64,000 nt of DNA, taken from the NCBI GenBank assembly GCA_910890315.1, contig CAJVGD010000001.1:434001-498000 (forward strand). Direction: 5' to 3'. Of the stretch, positions 12,576-23,962 are shown piece after piece. The translations under genes and the position numbers were made by a program. Positions within the stretch are counted from its first letter, which is position 1. Each line of letters begins with the position of its first letter. Under the pieces are notes generated by a model, which worked only from the letters and a program-made list of their open reading frames with translations, had not been told where the DNA came from and did no database searches. The DNA comes from Serendipita indica DSM 11827 (taxonomy: Eukaryota > Basidiomycota > Agaricomycetes > Sebacinales > Serendipitaceae).

Positions 12576-14187
12576 ATGGACGAAATTGGAATCGAAATTC
12601 ACGCAGAGGTAACATATTATTGATGTCAATATCCTTCAGCTCGCTGATTCTCGCGTAGGAGCCGACATTCGAGTCGGTGGTGACGGAAAAGGCGGCTTTG
12701 TACCAAGAGATGCAAGAGGATGACTATTATATCAAGTACAAAAAGCTCTCTAGACATCTGGAAATGTTGGATATTCAGGAAACGTACATAAAAGACGAGC
12801 AGGCCAACCTCAAGCGCGAGTTGGTGCGCGCGCAAGAAGAAGTCAAGCGCATCCAGTCTGTTCCGCTCGTCATTGGACAGTTCTTGGAACCTATAGACCA
12901 GCATACTGGCATCGTTGGATCGACCACGGGGTCAAATTATGTCGTCCGCATTCTCTCCACACTCGATCGCGAGTTATTGAAACCTTCGTCTTCTGTTGCG
13001 CTTCATCGCCATTCCAACGCACTGGTAGACATTCTTCCTCCGGAAGCAGACTCGTCGATATCCATGTTGGGTGCAGAGCAGAAACCAGACGTGACTTATC
13101 AAGACGTTGGTGGCATGGACTCCCAAAAGCAAGAAATTCGAGAAGCTGTGGAGCTTCCATTGACGCACTTTGATCTCTACAAAAAGATTGGAATCGACCC
13201 GCCTCGCGGTGTCTTGCTGTACGGTCCGCCAGGTGTGTACCACCTCTGATCATGATTTTTCCGTCGAAAGGGTATTTACGAAACCTCTTAGGAACTGGAA
13301 AGACGATGCTTGTCAAGGCTGTGGCGCACCACACCACTGCGTCCTTTATTCGTGTCGTTGGCTCCGAGTTTGTCCAAAAATACCTAGGAGAGGGTCCCCG
13401 AATGGTCAGAGACGTCTTCCGACTGGCCAGGGAGAATGCTCCAGCGATTATCTTTATTGACGAAATCGATGCCATTGCCACCAAGCGGTTCGACGCGCAA
13501 ACAGGAGCGGACAGGGAGGTTCAGCGTATCCTGCTTGAGCTCCTGAACCAGATGGATGGTTTCGATCAGGGAAGCAATGTCAAGGTATGCAGCAACTTGC
13601 GCTTTCAGGGAACACTTGCTGATCTCACTCAGGTCATCATGGCCACGAACCGAGCGGACACCCTTGACCCAGCCCTCCTACGGCCCGGACGCCTGGACCG
13701 AAAGATTGAATTCCCGCAGCCTTCTAGAAGAGAAAAGCGTCTCATCTTTCAGACGATTACGGGCAAGATGAACCTGAGTCCTGACCTTGACCTCGAGGAT
13801 TGTACGTGCCGACATCCTCCTCGCCCCTTGTCTGACCCTCCTTCTCATTGAATATTCCAGTCGTCTCGCGACCAGACAAAATCTCCTCGGCTGAGATTGC
13901 GTCCATTTGCCAGGCTGCTGGCCTACAAGGTGCGCGCTCGTATACTACCCGCAATCAACTCTGACAAATGATAGCTGTCCGAAAGAACCGCTATGTCATC
14001 CTGCCAATCGACATGGAGGAAGCTTGGAAGGTACGCTGGTCTTATTTGTCCTTGGTGAGACAAACAGTCGGAAAACTTACTCTGTCCCACAGCAAGTCGT
14101 CAAGAGAAACGACGAGACTCTCGAGTTCTGTGCGTTTATTGCCAATATGGATGTTTCTCGTATTTACATCGCTTTACAGATCGATAG
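12576..14187 (+). CDS. RPT3: 26S proteasome regulatory ATPase Rpt3 (subunit 6B)
   Basis: AAA+ ATPase of the 19S base that unfolds substrates and opens the 20S gate. Eight exons: 12576-12608, 12659-13232, 13292-13584, 13633-13801, 13861-13929, 13975-14030, 14093-14129, 14180-14187. It has an N-terminal coiled coil, an OB-fold region ([13 protein letters not shown]), Walker A GPPGTGKT split by intron 13233-13291, Walker [10 protein letters not shown], the arginine-finger region [20 protein letters not shown] and sensor-2 helices. The final 8-nt exon completes the C-terminus EFYR, the HbYX-type tail (Phe-Tyr-Arg) that docks into the 20S alpha ring. Exon 1 is only 11 codons. A diverged tandem copy of the last exon lies downstream (next feature). 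Confidence 0.96.
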
Positions 14188-14860
14188 GGCCCTCGCGTTG
14201 TATGTAAGTCCTTTGCTGTTCCATATCCTTGTGCCCTACTAACTATATTTCAGAGTTTGCTTTTGTGTAATACATACATTATATCAAGCTATATGCCACC
14301 ACGAAACGCTCCGTCACTTTGGCACATCGTTGGTATTCTACACCGATTTGCCCATTTCACGAGCCAGATCAAATTACACGCTCCCATTTTGCCAGTTATG
14401 TCTGCCCTAGTGGCTCGCCCAGTCATCACTGTTTCACACGGGTGCCACATACCTTCCAGTATTATGGTGGATCAAGACTGTTCTGATAGCTGTTGGGAAG
14501 AATTGTTGAATCATTCTGCTGGTCGACATTTACTTACATTGCTTTACAGACCGATAGGGCCTCCGCGTTGTATGTAAGTCCTTTGCTGATTACATGCTTC
14601 CGTACTCTATTGACTTCTATATCAGACCTTGCATTCGTGTAATATATGTATTATATCAAACTATCCGTCACTATCAACCGCTCCGTCACTTTGGCGTATC
14701 GTTGGCATTCCACATCGATTCGCCCATTTCACGAGCCAGATCACTGCTCCCATTTTGCCAGTCATGTCTTCGTAGCTCGCTCGGCCATGACTTTTCCATA
14801 CGGGTGCAACATATGTTCCGGTAATACGATGGATCAAGACCACCCAGACTCCAACGAACT
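14160..14860 (+). repeat. Tandem duplication of RPT3 terminal exon plus 3' UTR, period 370 bp
   Basis: Two diverged direct copies, about 14160-14529 and 14530-14860. Matching landmarks are spaced 370 bp apart: gctttacag at 14171 and 14541; cgatagggcc; gtatgtaagtcctttgctg; cgctccgtcactttggc; catttcacgagccagatca; gctcccattttgccag; ggatcaagac. Both copies keep the splice acceptor followed by A-T/C-CGA-TAG, so either can supply the last Tyr and Arg codons and stop of Rpt3 (second copy: 14550-14557). Both also keep a 3' UTR intron donor (gtaagt) and a downstream cag acceptor. The copies differ at many positions, so the duplication is not recent. Confidence 0.9.
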
Positions 14861-15208
14861 ATAGATAGGTGCGAGCATACGCTGCATATGGTCATGACTT
14901 ACTCACCCATGTGTAGCTCTGCGTATATAGAAGCAATAAACCTTTCTAAGGTCAATAAATTATTGATAGTCGAAATTGTGACGCTTCCTGACACTCTGGT
15001 TACGCGCTGGTACTCTCACGCGCTATCCTCATTTTATGGAAGCAAGATTGACAGACTGTAGTCTGCTAGGCGGTACGACTTACTGGACGTGTCTTACTGT
15101 CACCTCTCGAGGTGACCTTGTAGATTATGGTCGACAAATAAAACTTGTTTTAGTAACGCTTCTGTTAGTGGTTATTTGGACTACTAAGGCCCTTTTAGTG
15201 ATCCCGGA
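14861..15208. other. Intergenic, RPT3 3' region to PRO3 stop
   Basis: AT-rich stretch with a possible polyadenylation signal (aataaa near 14935). No gene seen. Confidence 0.4.
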
Positions 15209-16477
15209 TTACTTTTTCACCGGCTGTCCCAAGACGCTAGCGCGCTCTGTGGCAATCTGGATTGCTCGAGCAATCGTAGACCGCACTCGTCCGTCCTCGA
15301 GTGCTAGTAATCCCGCGATAGTGCATCCTCCAGGTGCTAAGGAATAGGTTAACTTCATTGTATACATCTCAGTAGTCGCAACGTACTCGTGACTGCGTCC
15401 TTGATCTGGGCAGGGTGTGCCCCATCTTGCAAGACCATGCGCGCCGCACCCTGAAGTGCTGAGACATCAAGTGAGTATTCGTGCTTATATGAAGTAAGGG
15501 ACATACTTTGTGCGGCCAATTCAAGAGCCTCTGCCCTTGGTAATCCCATCATCACGCCACCATCTGCGATTGCCTCAAGGAACACACAGGCGAAAGCAGG
15601 CCCCGATCCGGAGAGGGCTGTACAAGCGTCAAAGTGTTTCTCCTCGAGGAATCGACAACGCCCAATGGAGGAGAAAATGTTGAGGATAATAGTCTTCTCC
15701 AACTCGACGTCGGTTGAAACCCCGGGTGCACTGTCGAGAGACGGGGTGATGACTGTCATCCCTTCTCGAATCTATTCCGTGTCTGATGAGTATCGGTGGA
15801 AACGAACATCAACCGGACTTGCTTTGCACGGAGTGTTTGGCATTGCGCGGACGAGACGCGTTTCTGGAGTCACCCACTCTGTCATCTGCGAAATGGTTAC
15901 ACCCGCTAGAATACTAATCACGAGTTTCTTGTGCAGAGCTTCCTTCATGCCTTCTTCGTTTAAGATGACATGAGCGATTTGTGGCTTGCAGCTATGGTCA
16001 CCGTCAGCAAGATGACAGCAGGCCAATTCGTTTATATGGGTGCCCACCAAAGGAGAATCACGTCTGCCTGCTGCGCAGCTTCGACATTTGCAGATTGGAA
16101 AACTTCGATGCCTGCTCCAAGCGGACCCAGCTGCGCAAAGGTTGTCTGGAGTTTCCTAGCTGTGGACTCTCTGCTGACGCAGGCGAGAAAGCGCGTTGGG
16201 ATCGTTGGATCGGAGATGCCACTGGGCAAGACGGGTGACTCGCCACCATTGCTAATCGTAGGCGTCGATGTTCCGGGCGTGTGTGACTCCCATTTGTTGG
16301 GAAGAGAGTGTTTACGTATTTTCAGCTGAGATGTTGAAGATTCGAGCGAGGAGAGGACACCGGAAATGATGGAGATGCCCATGGTGCCGCATCCTGAGAT
16401 GCACGAAACATATCGTTGAGATTTGATGCATGTTTGAGGAAAATAGGCTTGCCTAGCACGCAAAGAGTGTAACCCAT
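15209..16477 (-). CDS. PRO3: Pyrroline-5-carboxylate reductase
   Basis: Cytosolic NAD(P)H enzyme for the last step of proline synthesis. Six exons. The start MGYTLCVLG joins to CGTMGISIISGVL (Rossmann loop) through intron 16394-16452, which has a GC donor (CTAG|gcaagc). Later exons give LLCCKPQIAHV, RAMPNTPC, then GSGPAFACVFLEAIADG and the signature TLQGAARMVL. The C-terminal exon 15209-15336 supplies TPGGCTIAGLLALEDGRVRS, after a 50-nt intron (15337-15386). Intron 15772-15822 is a second GC-AG intron (AAA|gcaagt); a GT donor in its place would break the frame. Its start codon lies only 37 bp from that of the divergent snRNP gene. Confidence 0.93.
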
Positions 16478-16514
16478 GGGTAGACGTTGAGGACAAGAAA
16501 ACTTGGATTCGACC
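16478..16514. promoter_or_regulatory. 37-bp gap between divergent start codons (PRO3 / SNRNP27)
   Basis: The two ATGs point away from each other across 37 bp. The core promoters therefore must lie inside the opposing transcripts' 5' ends, or the two genes share one nucleosome-free region with overlapping 5' UTRs. No clear TATA element is visible. Confidence 0.5.
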
Positions 16515-17331
16515 ATGTCTCACCGTGACAAAAGAGATGACCGACGAGACGACAGGCGCTACGAATACTCGTCATCATCTTCCAGAAGAGGACTAGGAAG
16601 TGGTCGTGATCGCGAGCGAGAGCAGTATTCGTCAAGTCGCGGAGAAAGAAGACGCAGTCGGTCCACGAGTCCTCGGAGACGCGACGACAGAGATAGGAGA
16701 GATGGTGGGTCTGCTTTTATTCCTGTAAACGATCCATTAGGCTGACTTTTGCGACAGACAAACCTCGAGAAAGACGCAGGTCGAGGTCACGCTCGCCCAG
16801 AGGTCACCATCATCATCGTTCGAGATCTAGAGATGGAGATTCGCGAAGGAAAGACGATAGACGCGCTGTTGAGGACAGAAGACGCGATGACCGAAAGGCG
16901 CACGAGTCCAATGGGCGTGATCCGCGTGGTGCGTAGTTTGGTTCTCGATGAACCACCTGTTTGATCCCCATACGTAGATGCTGAGGACAAACGTCGCGTC
17001 GAGACGGTAAAAGAAGAGTCAAAGATGATGGAGGATGGTAAGGAAGAGGAGGGAGAGCTTGGGGATCCAACAGAGGAAGACATGATGGCGATGATGGGTT
17101 TTGCTGGGTTTGGGACAACAAAGGTATGTGTGTACGCATGACTCGAACCACACTGACTCTGTTGTAGGGCCATGAAGTCGAAGGTAATCAAGAAGGAGCC
17201 GTAAAGATTAACAAGCAGCGCACATGGAGACAATACATGAACAGGTTAGTTGTTATACTAGCTATTCCCCACCTGTTGACGGCTCTTGCAGGAGAGGAGG
17301 ATTCAATAGGCCACTCGACAAAGTCAAGTAG
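16515..17331 (+). CDS. SNRNP27: U4/U6.U5 tri-snRNP 27 kDa-type protein
   Basis: Spliceosomal tri-snRNP component. The long N-terminal RS domain is rich in RD, RS and RR dipeptides (RRSRSTSPRRRDDRDRRDG). It is followed by an acidic linker and the conserved C-terminal module: EEDMMAMMGFAGFGTTKGH, then NKQRTWRQYMNRRGGFNRPL and the end DKVK. Introns at about 16704-16757, 16920-16977, 17124-17167 and 17245-17291 join in frame; the fourth splits the RRGGF motif. The last module is the family's diagnostic part and matches closely. In human cells the Met-Gly region helps 5' splice-site choice. Confidence 0.92.
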
Positions 17332-17449
17332 CGATTTGCGATCATTGGGAAGTGTCAAATCCTTTTTATAATGAACTGTTTTGATATCTCTTAATCAACA
17401 GGACGAAATACATGCGAGACGTGACCGAGGTGAGCGAGTGGCAGAGTGG

Positions 17450-18038
17450 CTAAGCTTTGTCGGTATCGAGTTTGATCTTCTCTAGCAATGCATTCATCCG
17501 TAGCTTCATGTTTGGCTGTCCTCGTCCGCGAGAGTTTGGATTATTGCCTTGACCTCTCCGTCGGCCAAGAGGGTCTGATTTAAAAGTGTGAAGAGACTCG
17601 GGAGCATATGCTTTTCTGGCAAGCTCTCTAACGCGTTCCTTTTGAGCCTTGAGAGCGGCTTCTTCTTCTTGCGAACGTTTAGGCTCGTCTAGTCGTCTCT
17701 TCTTCAGGCTGTTTGGATGTTCCTGTGGCCTGTGTCGCTTTCTAGGAGTGTCTTGGTCATGAACAGACTCTTTCGAGTCTTCTTCGCCCTCTGCCTGGTC
17801 TCGCTTGGTGGCTGGAATGGCGTTTGAGCCCGAGGCCAAGCTACGCTTTTGTTTTGCCCATTTTGAACGTAGTTTGACTTTATGAACCCAAGCTTGCTTT
17901 GCTTTGATTGCTAGATGACATAGCTGAGTGCTTGCGCTTGGAAATGTCAATGGAAAAAAGGGCACCTTGCTGAGCTGGCAAATGGACAAAGCGTGGAGGT
18001 TTTCGTTTTTTGTCCTTTTGAGCTGCGGAATGCTCCAT
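17450..18038 (-). CDS. FYV7: Fyv7-like rRNA-processing protein
   Basis: Small basic nucleolar protein, probably of the SSU processome. Exons 17966-18038 and 17450-17910 are separated by a 55-nt intron. The ATG at 18038 gives MEHSAAQKDKKRKPPRFVHL; the KPPxFVHLP motif plus the following KVKLRSKWAKQKR fit the Fyv7 family. A charged low-complexity middle leads to a helical EEEAALKAQKERVRELARKA segment and the typical end GRGQPNMKLRMNALLEKIK. An upstream GTG-initiated extension is not used because GTG is not a credible start here. CCDC59/TAP26 is the animal counterpart. Its 156-bp divergent promoter is shared with eIF1, so two ribosome-related genes sit back to back. Confidence 0.72.
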
Positions 18039-18194
18039 TTTCCCCGATCGCCGAGTCAGCGGGCGGAGCAAAGAGGGCACTTCATTGTTTGAACCTAGCT
18101 GCTCGCTCCTTGGATCCCGCCATTTCTCTCTCCAGTACTCGTAGATCAGCTCGATCCCCGTCTCGTGTCTGAGAAATACCTAGACAATCGTCTT
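18039..18194. promoter_or_regulatory. 156-bp bidirectional promoter, FYV7-like / SUI1
   Basis: Short gap between divergent starts of a ribosome-biogenesis gene and a translation-initiation gene, suggesting co-expression with growth. No named motif is visible. Confidence 0.45.
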
Positions 18195-18825
18195 ATGAGC
18201 ATCCAGAATCTCGCAAACCCAGGTGAGTCCCGCTGCCACTCTGTCGCCGCCGCCGTCGTCGTCGTCGCGCGACGTCACCTGTTGCGTCGTTGAAGATGAG
18301 TTGCTGACGTTTGGATGTCTTTATGTTTTATTTTAATCTTGGTCGATTGACTATGGGATTATCAACGGATGGGTGGCAATTCGTAAACCATTGGGGACGG
18401 TTTAGCGGATCCGTTTGACGCGGACAACGACGATTTCGAGCAAACTGATAGCACCAAGGAGAATTATATCCATATCCGCATCCAGCAGCGGAATGGACGC
18501 AAGACGCTGACAACGCTTCAGGGTCTTTCCCCAGGTCAGTCGTTTGGAGGACAAAGGAGTGGATTGGAGCTAATATTGCGAGTGTAGAGTATGACTACAA
18601 GAAGATCCTCAAAGAGTTTAAGAAGGTGCGTTGTTGTCGTCGTCGTCTCGTGACATGTGAGGGCTGACACGACCTGGACAGCAATTTGCATGCAACGGGA
18701 CGCTGATTGAGGACGAGGATATGGGGACTGTGATCCAACTGCAAGGAGACCAGCGAGCAAAGATTCTCAAGTTCTTGACGGAGCAAGGCATCCACAGAGA
18801 TACGATCAAGCTGCACGGCTTCTAA
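18195..18825 (+). CDS. SUI1: Translation initiation factor eIF1
   Basis: Small factor on the 40S subunit that enforces AUG start-site selection. Exons: MSIQNLANP..., then DPFADNDDFEQTDSTKENYI with HIRIQQRNGRKTLTTLQGLS (basic loop), then EYDYKKILKEFKK, then QFACNGTLIEDEDMGTVIQL to FLTEQGIHRDTIKLHGF. All joins are in frame (phases 1, 1 and 0). The length of about 114 residues is normal for the family. The first intron is much longer than its neighbours (about 180 nt) and starts right after nine codons, as in many highly expressed genes with a 5' intron. Confidence 0.96.
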
Positions 18826-19047
18826 TCTTTACGACTTGCTTTACGCTTTTGTTCGCTGCAATACATTCTTTCTCTCTTTCTACCCACGTGTGGGCGCTTG
18901 TCGGTTGTGCAGAGGCATTTCTGCGGTAACAAGCTGACTGATGGCACCAAGCTCCATATAAGGAGATGATATCCTTGGATTAGACCAGCACCCACCCAAC
19001 TCGCTCTCGACTTTTGGAACGCGTAACAGGACAGACTCTGATCTCCA

Positions 19048-19539
19048 ATGGCGGTAAGCTTGTGATGATTGGACAGTGGGTGGCTGCGTGCTGACTAGAG
19101 TAGAAATCGTACGTATTTGATGTCAAGGTACACCTCTTTGATCACTATAAATGAGGAAAATAGACTTATGTCCGTCTAGATGACTTGTGGAGGATGCTCC
19201 GGGGCCGTCAATCGAGCGCTCAGCAAAGTCGAGGGTAATTACCAAGTCTCCCCCCCCTGGCGGTCTAGGTTGCATCTGACTTGCGCCGATTTGTAGGAAT
19301 TTCCTCTTATGAAGTCGATCTCGAAAAGCAATCCGTTGTTGTTCATCCGAGCACGGCAACGTATGACGAAGTGTACGAGAAGATCAAGAAGACGGGCAAA
19401 GAGGTCAGCGTTTCACCACTTTTCCTTGCATGCGTTTCTGAAACAGATTATTATATAGATTCGTAGCGGAAAGGAAGTCGATTCGGAGACAGACGAGACG
19501 ACGAGCTCGGTCCCGGCCCCGGCCCCAGTCGCGGTCTAG
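19048..19539 (+). CDS. ATX1: Atx1-type copper chaperone
   Basis: Cytosolic Cu(I) carrier that loads the secretory-pathway copper ATPase. Five exons: ATGGCG only (two codons), a 24-nt exon (KSYVFDVK), then MTCGGCSGAVNRALSKVEG, ISSYEVDLEKQSVVVHPS..., and a C-terminal exon. MTCGGC is the metal-binding MxCxxC loop, and the beta-alpha-beta HMA fold is complete. A C-terminal extension (EVDSETDETTSSVPAPAPV) goes beyond the usual end of Atx1 and is probably disordered. The copper-loaded partner is expected to be a Ccc2-like ATPase, not in this window. Confidence 0.93.
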
Positions 19540-19935
19540 TTACATTTTGCTAAGTTGTGAAATCTCACGGGTTGAATACAAAATTTGTACAGTCTTGGCC
19601 GACCCAATTCCTGGCGGCAGTATCGCCTCGTCCGTCCGTCGGCTGAGCTTTGATTATATACCCGTGCTATTGATATACTTAGTCGCGCTGTTCTGTAATC
19701 GGTTGTTCCGTCCCCGTCAAGAACTTAAGTAAGCCTTTGCATCTTGGCCCCGACCTTGACCCAAGGAACGACCTCGACGTTGCCAAAATTCCCAAAAAAT
19801 ATTACCCACTGGCACTCTGCAAGCATTTCTGACTGCTAATCCCCTTCTTTACTCTCCCCGACCACCAAGCGCGGCTCTCCTCGCCGCCCCCACAACCTCC
19901 CAGCGTGTGCATCCAGCAAAACCAATCTGTAGACA
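19540..19935. promoter_or_regulatory. ATX1 3' region and ferric-reductase promoter/5' UTR
   Basis: 396 bp between two genes on the same strand. The last 140 bp are C/T-rich (ctttactctccccgacc), typical of a fungal 5' leader. Copper and iron genes stand side by side; no iron-regulatory GATA cluster is evident. Confidence 0.4.
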
Positions 19936-22900
19936 ATGTCATCTACAGTCACAAAGCCGTTTACAGAGGTTCAGCCCTCGATTACTGCCTCGCGCGCAAC
20001 AGGCTACATCCCGCCTGGAGCGACAGGCGGTGTGTCCTCTTATCATCCCAGCGCAACAACGACAGCCAGACCACACGTTCCAAATCCATCTACACCTGCG
20101 TTTATCAACGACTTTCAATGGATCAACTCGTATCTCTTTATCCATAAAATGAGCACGCCGTCATACCGCTACTCGTTTCTCCTCTGGATCTTTCTCGTCC
20201 TCGTCGTCTCCGTCGTCGCCATCCTTCACTGGACAGGCTCAAGAGGTGGTCCAGTCGGTGCGGCGTGGTCCAAATGGGCGCTCCGACGCCGTACTTGGCG
20301 CAAGAGACATACACTGGCAAAGGCCAAACGCGAAGGAAAACCACACCAACAGCCCTTTTCGTTTCCCTCAAATGCTCAGATGCTCTCTCTCATCATTCTC
20401 TTCCTCATCCCGCTGGCACTCTGTTTCATTGGTCCAGACTACATCGCCCCGGGCACAAAGCTATGGGATCTGACACACAATGTCACAAAACGGGGACTGG
20501 ACCATACATTCATGCACTATGATTTGCTCTCCAGAGCCGCCGTGGCGTCTACGGCCACCACTCGGGCACCCGAGTACACCATCCCAAAGGCATGGTGGAC
20601 GGTCGGTGGCCGTACGGGCATCATTGCATTCGCCCTCTTCCCCCTCGTTGTTCTCTTTGCACTCAAGGCGCCTCCGTTTGCCGTCTTTGCCATTCCTTTT
20701 CTCATCCAGGTCCACTTTGACAAGCTTGCTCGTCTCCACCGATGGACAGGCCGTCTAATTTGGCTCATCACCACCATTCACGTCGTGACATGGGGCATCC
20801 AGCTCGGACGTGACAAGCGCGGAACTGGCAACCGCAACCACGTAGACTCGCCCGCCTGGCTGTTTGTATGGCAGTACCCACTTTTCATCGAGGGCGTCAT
20901 TGTGCGTATCTTTTTTCCGGCCGACATGCCGTTCCACCGGCAACCCTTTGCTTGTGAAAACCCACCCAAAAAGAACTTAGGCTAATCTTAGTTTTGTAGG
21001 CATACGTTGCACTCACAGCCTTGGTCGTTCTTTCGCTCGACTCGTTCCGTGTGCGCTATTACGAGGCGTTTTATGTCTTGCACGTCATCCTCGTCCCCAT
21101 CACCCTCGTCTTTGCCGCCCTTCACTTTCCGACGATTTGGTGGTGGTGTTGGTCCGCACTGTTCCTATGGATCGGAGAGCGTCTACACCGTGCAATCAGA
21201 TGGGCTTATGTCAACGGGCTCATGGGCAAAGGCAAGATTCCCGCCGGTGCTGCGCCGCCTCCCATGAAATTTAGTGCACCTGGCTCCGTTTCAGAGAAGA
21301 AGCCCTCGACACCCCCTTCTGGAGGACCCAATGAATGGGAGCAGGGTGTCCGGCTCGTACGAAGCCAGGACAGCGAATCGTCGCAAATGCCCCTCCAGTA
21401 TCGCCCGCGGGTCGACTCGCGTACCGGATCCTACGATTCGTATGCGGCATACCCACAGGAAACGTATAGCGATTGGGACTCTCGGGTAACGCCGACGAGA
21501 AACTCGAGCTATGGTTTGCTGGGCAAAGAGGAATTTGACGCCCGATCTCGCGGCTCGAACGGTCCCTCGGGGAGCCAAGCAGACTTGTTGCAAAACTATC
21601 CACCCCAGTCGCCTACGACTGCCCGCCATGAAACGCAACGACTAAACCCCGACAATAATTCCCCGCGCTACCCACCGACGATCAACAGCGGAAATAATCA
21701 ACCTCATACACGTTACTCTCGCATACCACCTCCTGGCTTTGCGCTCTGTCAACTCTTGCCCGGACGTGTGGTCCGCATGCGACTCTTGACGCCACGACCC
21801 ATTGTCTGGGCACCTGGGCAGCATGTATTGCTGCAGGTCCCCTCTGTTTCCAAGTACACGACCCACCCCTTTACAATCACGGGCTGTTACGATGACGAGA
21901 GCGAGACCGGCGAAGGACGTGTGGTCGAATTGCTTGTTCGCGCCAAGAATGGATTCACAAAGGATCTCTGGGAAGAGGTTGTTAGGCTCGTCAACCAAGC
22001 AGAGGCTGCAAACAATCCGTTTGCAGAGACCGAAGGCGAGATGGAGAATGGGTTTGCCGTCAGCACGGGTCCCTTGCACACGCGCGAAAAGAGTAACATG
22101 TCTCTCAAGAAGAATCCACACGAACACACTGGGGTGCTGCTTCGCGCGTTTGTCGACGGGCCCTTTGGAAGTTCGATTCGTGCACATTGGGGTAGCAACT
22201 CGACTGTGTTTATCGTCGTGGGAGGGACGGGCGTCAGCTTTGGTATCTCCATCCTTGAGTATCTCTGCTTGTGTCTCTCGGGCCGAGATGGCAAATCGCT
22301 CGGTGGTAGACCAGGTGGCTGGGGTGCTCGTGGCTTCAAGACTTCGCGCGTGCGCTTCATCTGGCTGATTCGTGAATTCTGTACGTTTTTGCTCCCATTT
22401 TTTCTATTCGCGTGCTCATGTTATTCCGCAGCGCATATCCAATGGTGTGCTACGGTCCTCCGTCGTTGCATGGAAATGGTCCCCTCGTCTATTTTGCAAG
22501 TGGACATTTTCGTCTCCAATACCGAACTCATCACGCAACCTCAACCTCACGGTAACAACCGGAATTCGATGTTGTCCGTGATGGGCCCCGACGATCTGGC
22601 ACCCCCGTCTGCGCAGTTTATGGGTCGAAACCGGGCCAATTCGAACAGCTCTGTCGATTCGCTCGTCTCTGCCAACAGCAGACCGAATAGCATGATCGAC
22701 CTCGACTATATGCAAGCCTCGCCTTCCTCGCCCTATGGGGACCACTACCATTCACAGGAACTCGGCCACGAAGCTCATGTCTTGGATTACACTAACTTTG
22801 ATGGCGAGGATGACACTCGCGTGGCCGGAGAGGCCAAGATTAGCAAGCGTGTACAAAAGGAGGGCAAGATTCGCCGTGCTAAATCGAGACGAGCGGCAGC

Positions 22901-23734
22901 TGCGGCGCAGGCAAGGACCGAACTCGAGTCCAAGTCGCGGCAGGCAACCGGCGGCTCTACATCTATGCCGGCGATTGAGGTTGCGGGAATGTCCACGGAC
23001 CGCAGCGCAGGCCCCCCTCGTCCGCCACGTAGTGGCCGAACGTCACCTGGACCCAATTCGCCTCCTGGCCTCCCTCAAGGCGCGTATTCGCCTGCATCCC
23101 CGCATCCGCCATCCTCGTTTGATCCCAAGTTTTCCGTGAGCGCCGCGGACGCCTATCGTAATGCAGGCCCAGATACGTTTTTATCGCCGTCAAACGATAT
23201 GAGCGCACAGCGTCGGTGGAGTCAACAGTCGATGAACGTCTTCCGCGCGCCGAGCCCTGGTTTCCACGCTTCGGAGAATAACAATCGATTCTCCGTGGCG
23301 TCGTTGGGTGATCTCCGTGCCATGTCGCCAGCAGGTGGTCCCGAGAGCGTGCATCGGTTTGCACCTGGGGAACGGCCAATCTCCATGGCAGAGAGTATGC
23401 TCGAACAGGCAGAGGTCAGGCTTGAGATTGACGATCAAGAGCTCGAGGATGTGCATTTCGTGTCAGAGATGGCTCGGCCTGGTAAACCAAGACTGGAACG
23501 AATGTTGGCAGACGAGGTGGGCAGGGCCAGGGGTGCAGTCGCTGTTGCCTGTGAGTAACTCGAGTGAAATGAATCTGGACGTTGGTAACTGACTTTCTAT
23601 TTCAAGGCTGCGGACCTGCTTCTCTCAACGCTCTTGTACGCAAGATGGTTGCGACGCAAATAAACCCACAGCAGGTTCTCCAGGGCGAGATGCAGGGTAT
23701 GATCACGCTCATCACTGAAGAATTCCAATGGTAG
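19936..23734 (+). CDS. Ferric-reductase/NADPH-oxidase-type transmembrane oxidoreductase
   Basis: Multi-pass flavocytochrome predicted to move electrons from NADPH through FAD and two hemes to ferric iron outside the cell. Membrane spans include YSFLLWIFLVLVVSVVAILHW and LIILFLIPLALCFIG. Heme-binding His pairs sit in LHRWTGRLIWLITTIH and YVLHVILVPITLVFAALH, each spaced by 13 residues. HPFTITGC is the FAD site, GGTGVSFGISILE the NADPH glycine loop, and the last exon adds CCGPASLNALV. Introns: about 20899-20999, 22381-22431 and 23551-23607. Two low-complexity inserts are large, one before the FAD site and one of about 300 residues between the NADPH loop and CCGP. It is about 1,200 residues long, well above usual FRE length. 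The substrate is inferred from family only. Confidence 0.88.
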
Positions 23735-23962
23735 TCTGTTGTATCATCCCACACACTCTCTGGACATTTGCACTCTCCCTTTATTGCGTATCACCTTTCC
23801 CTCTTTACACTCCCTTCATTACGGACGCTATCGACGTATGGACTAGTACTTACGACTCGTATGATCTCACCACATTCTTGCCTTCGTACAGTCAATAAAG
23901 ATAATTTAGTTCAATGACGATACAGGAGGCGTGAGGGATACACAGGCAAGTCTGGTTCTTAA

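Noticed and set aside
14389-14577. Plus-strand frames in the RPT3 3' duplication as a gene
   Set aside because: They lie in duplicated 3' UTR sequence and have no conserved features.
17428-17460. tRNA-like 5' half (gagtggcagagtggctaagc)
   Set aside because: The stretch looks like a D-arm of a Ser/Leu tRNA, but no anticodon arm or T-arm follows and it runs into the Fyv7-like coding end.
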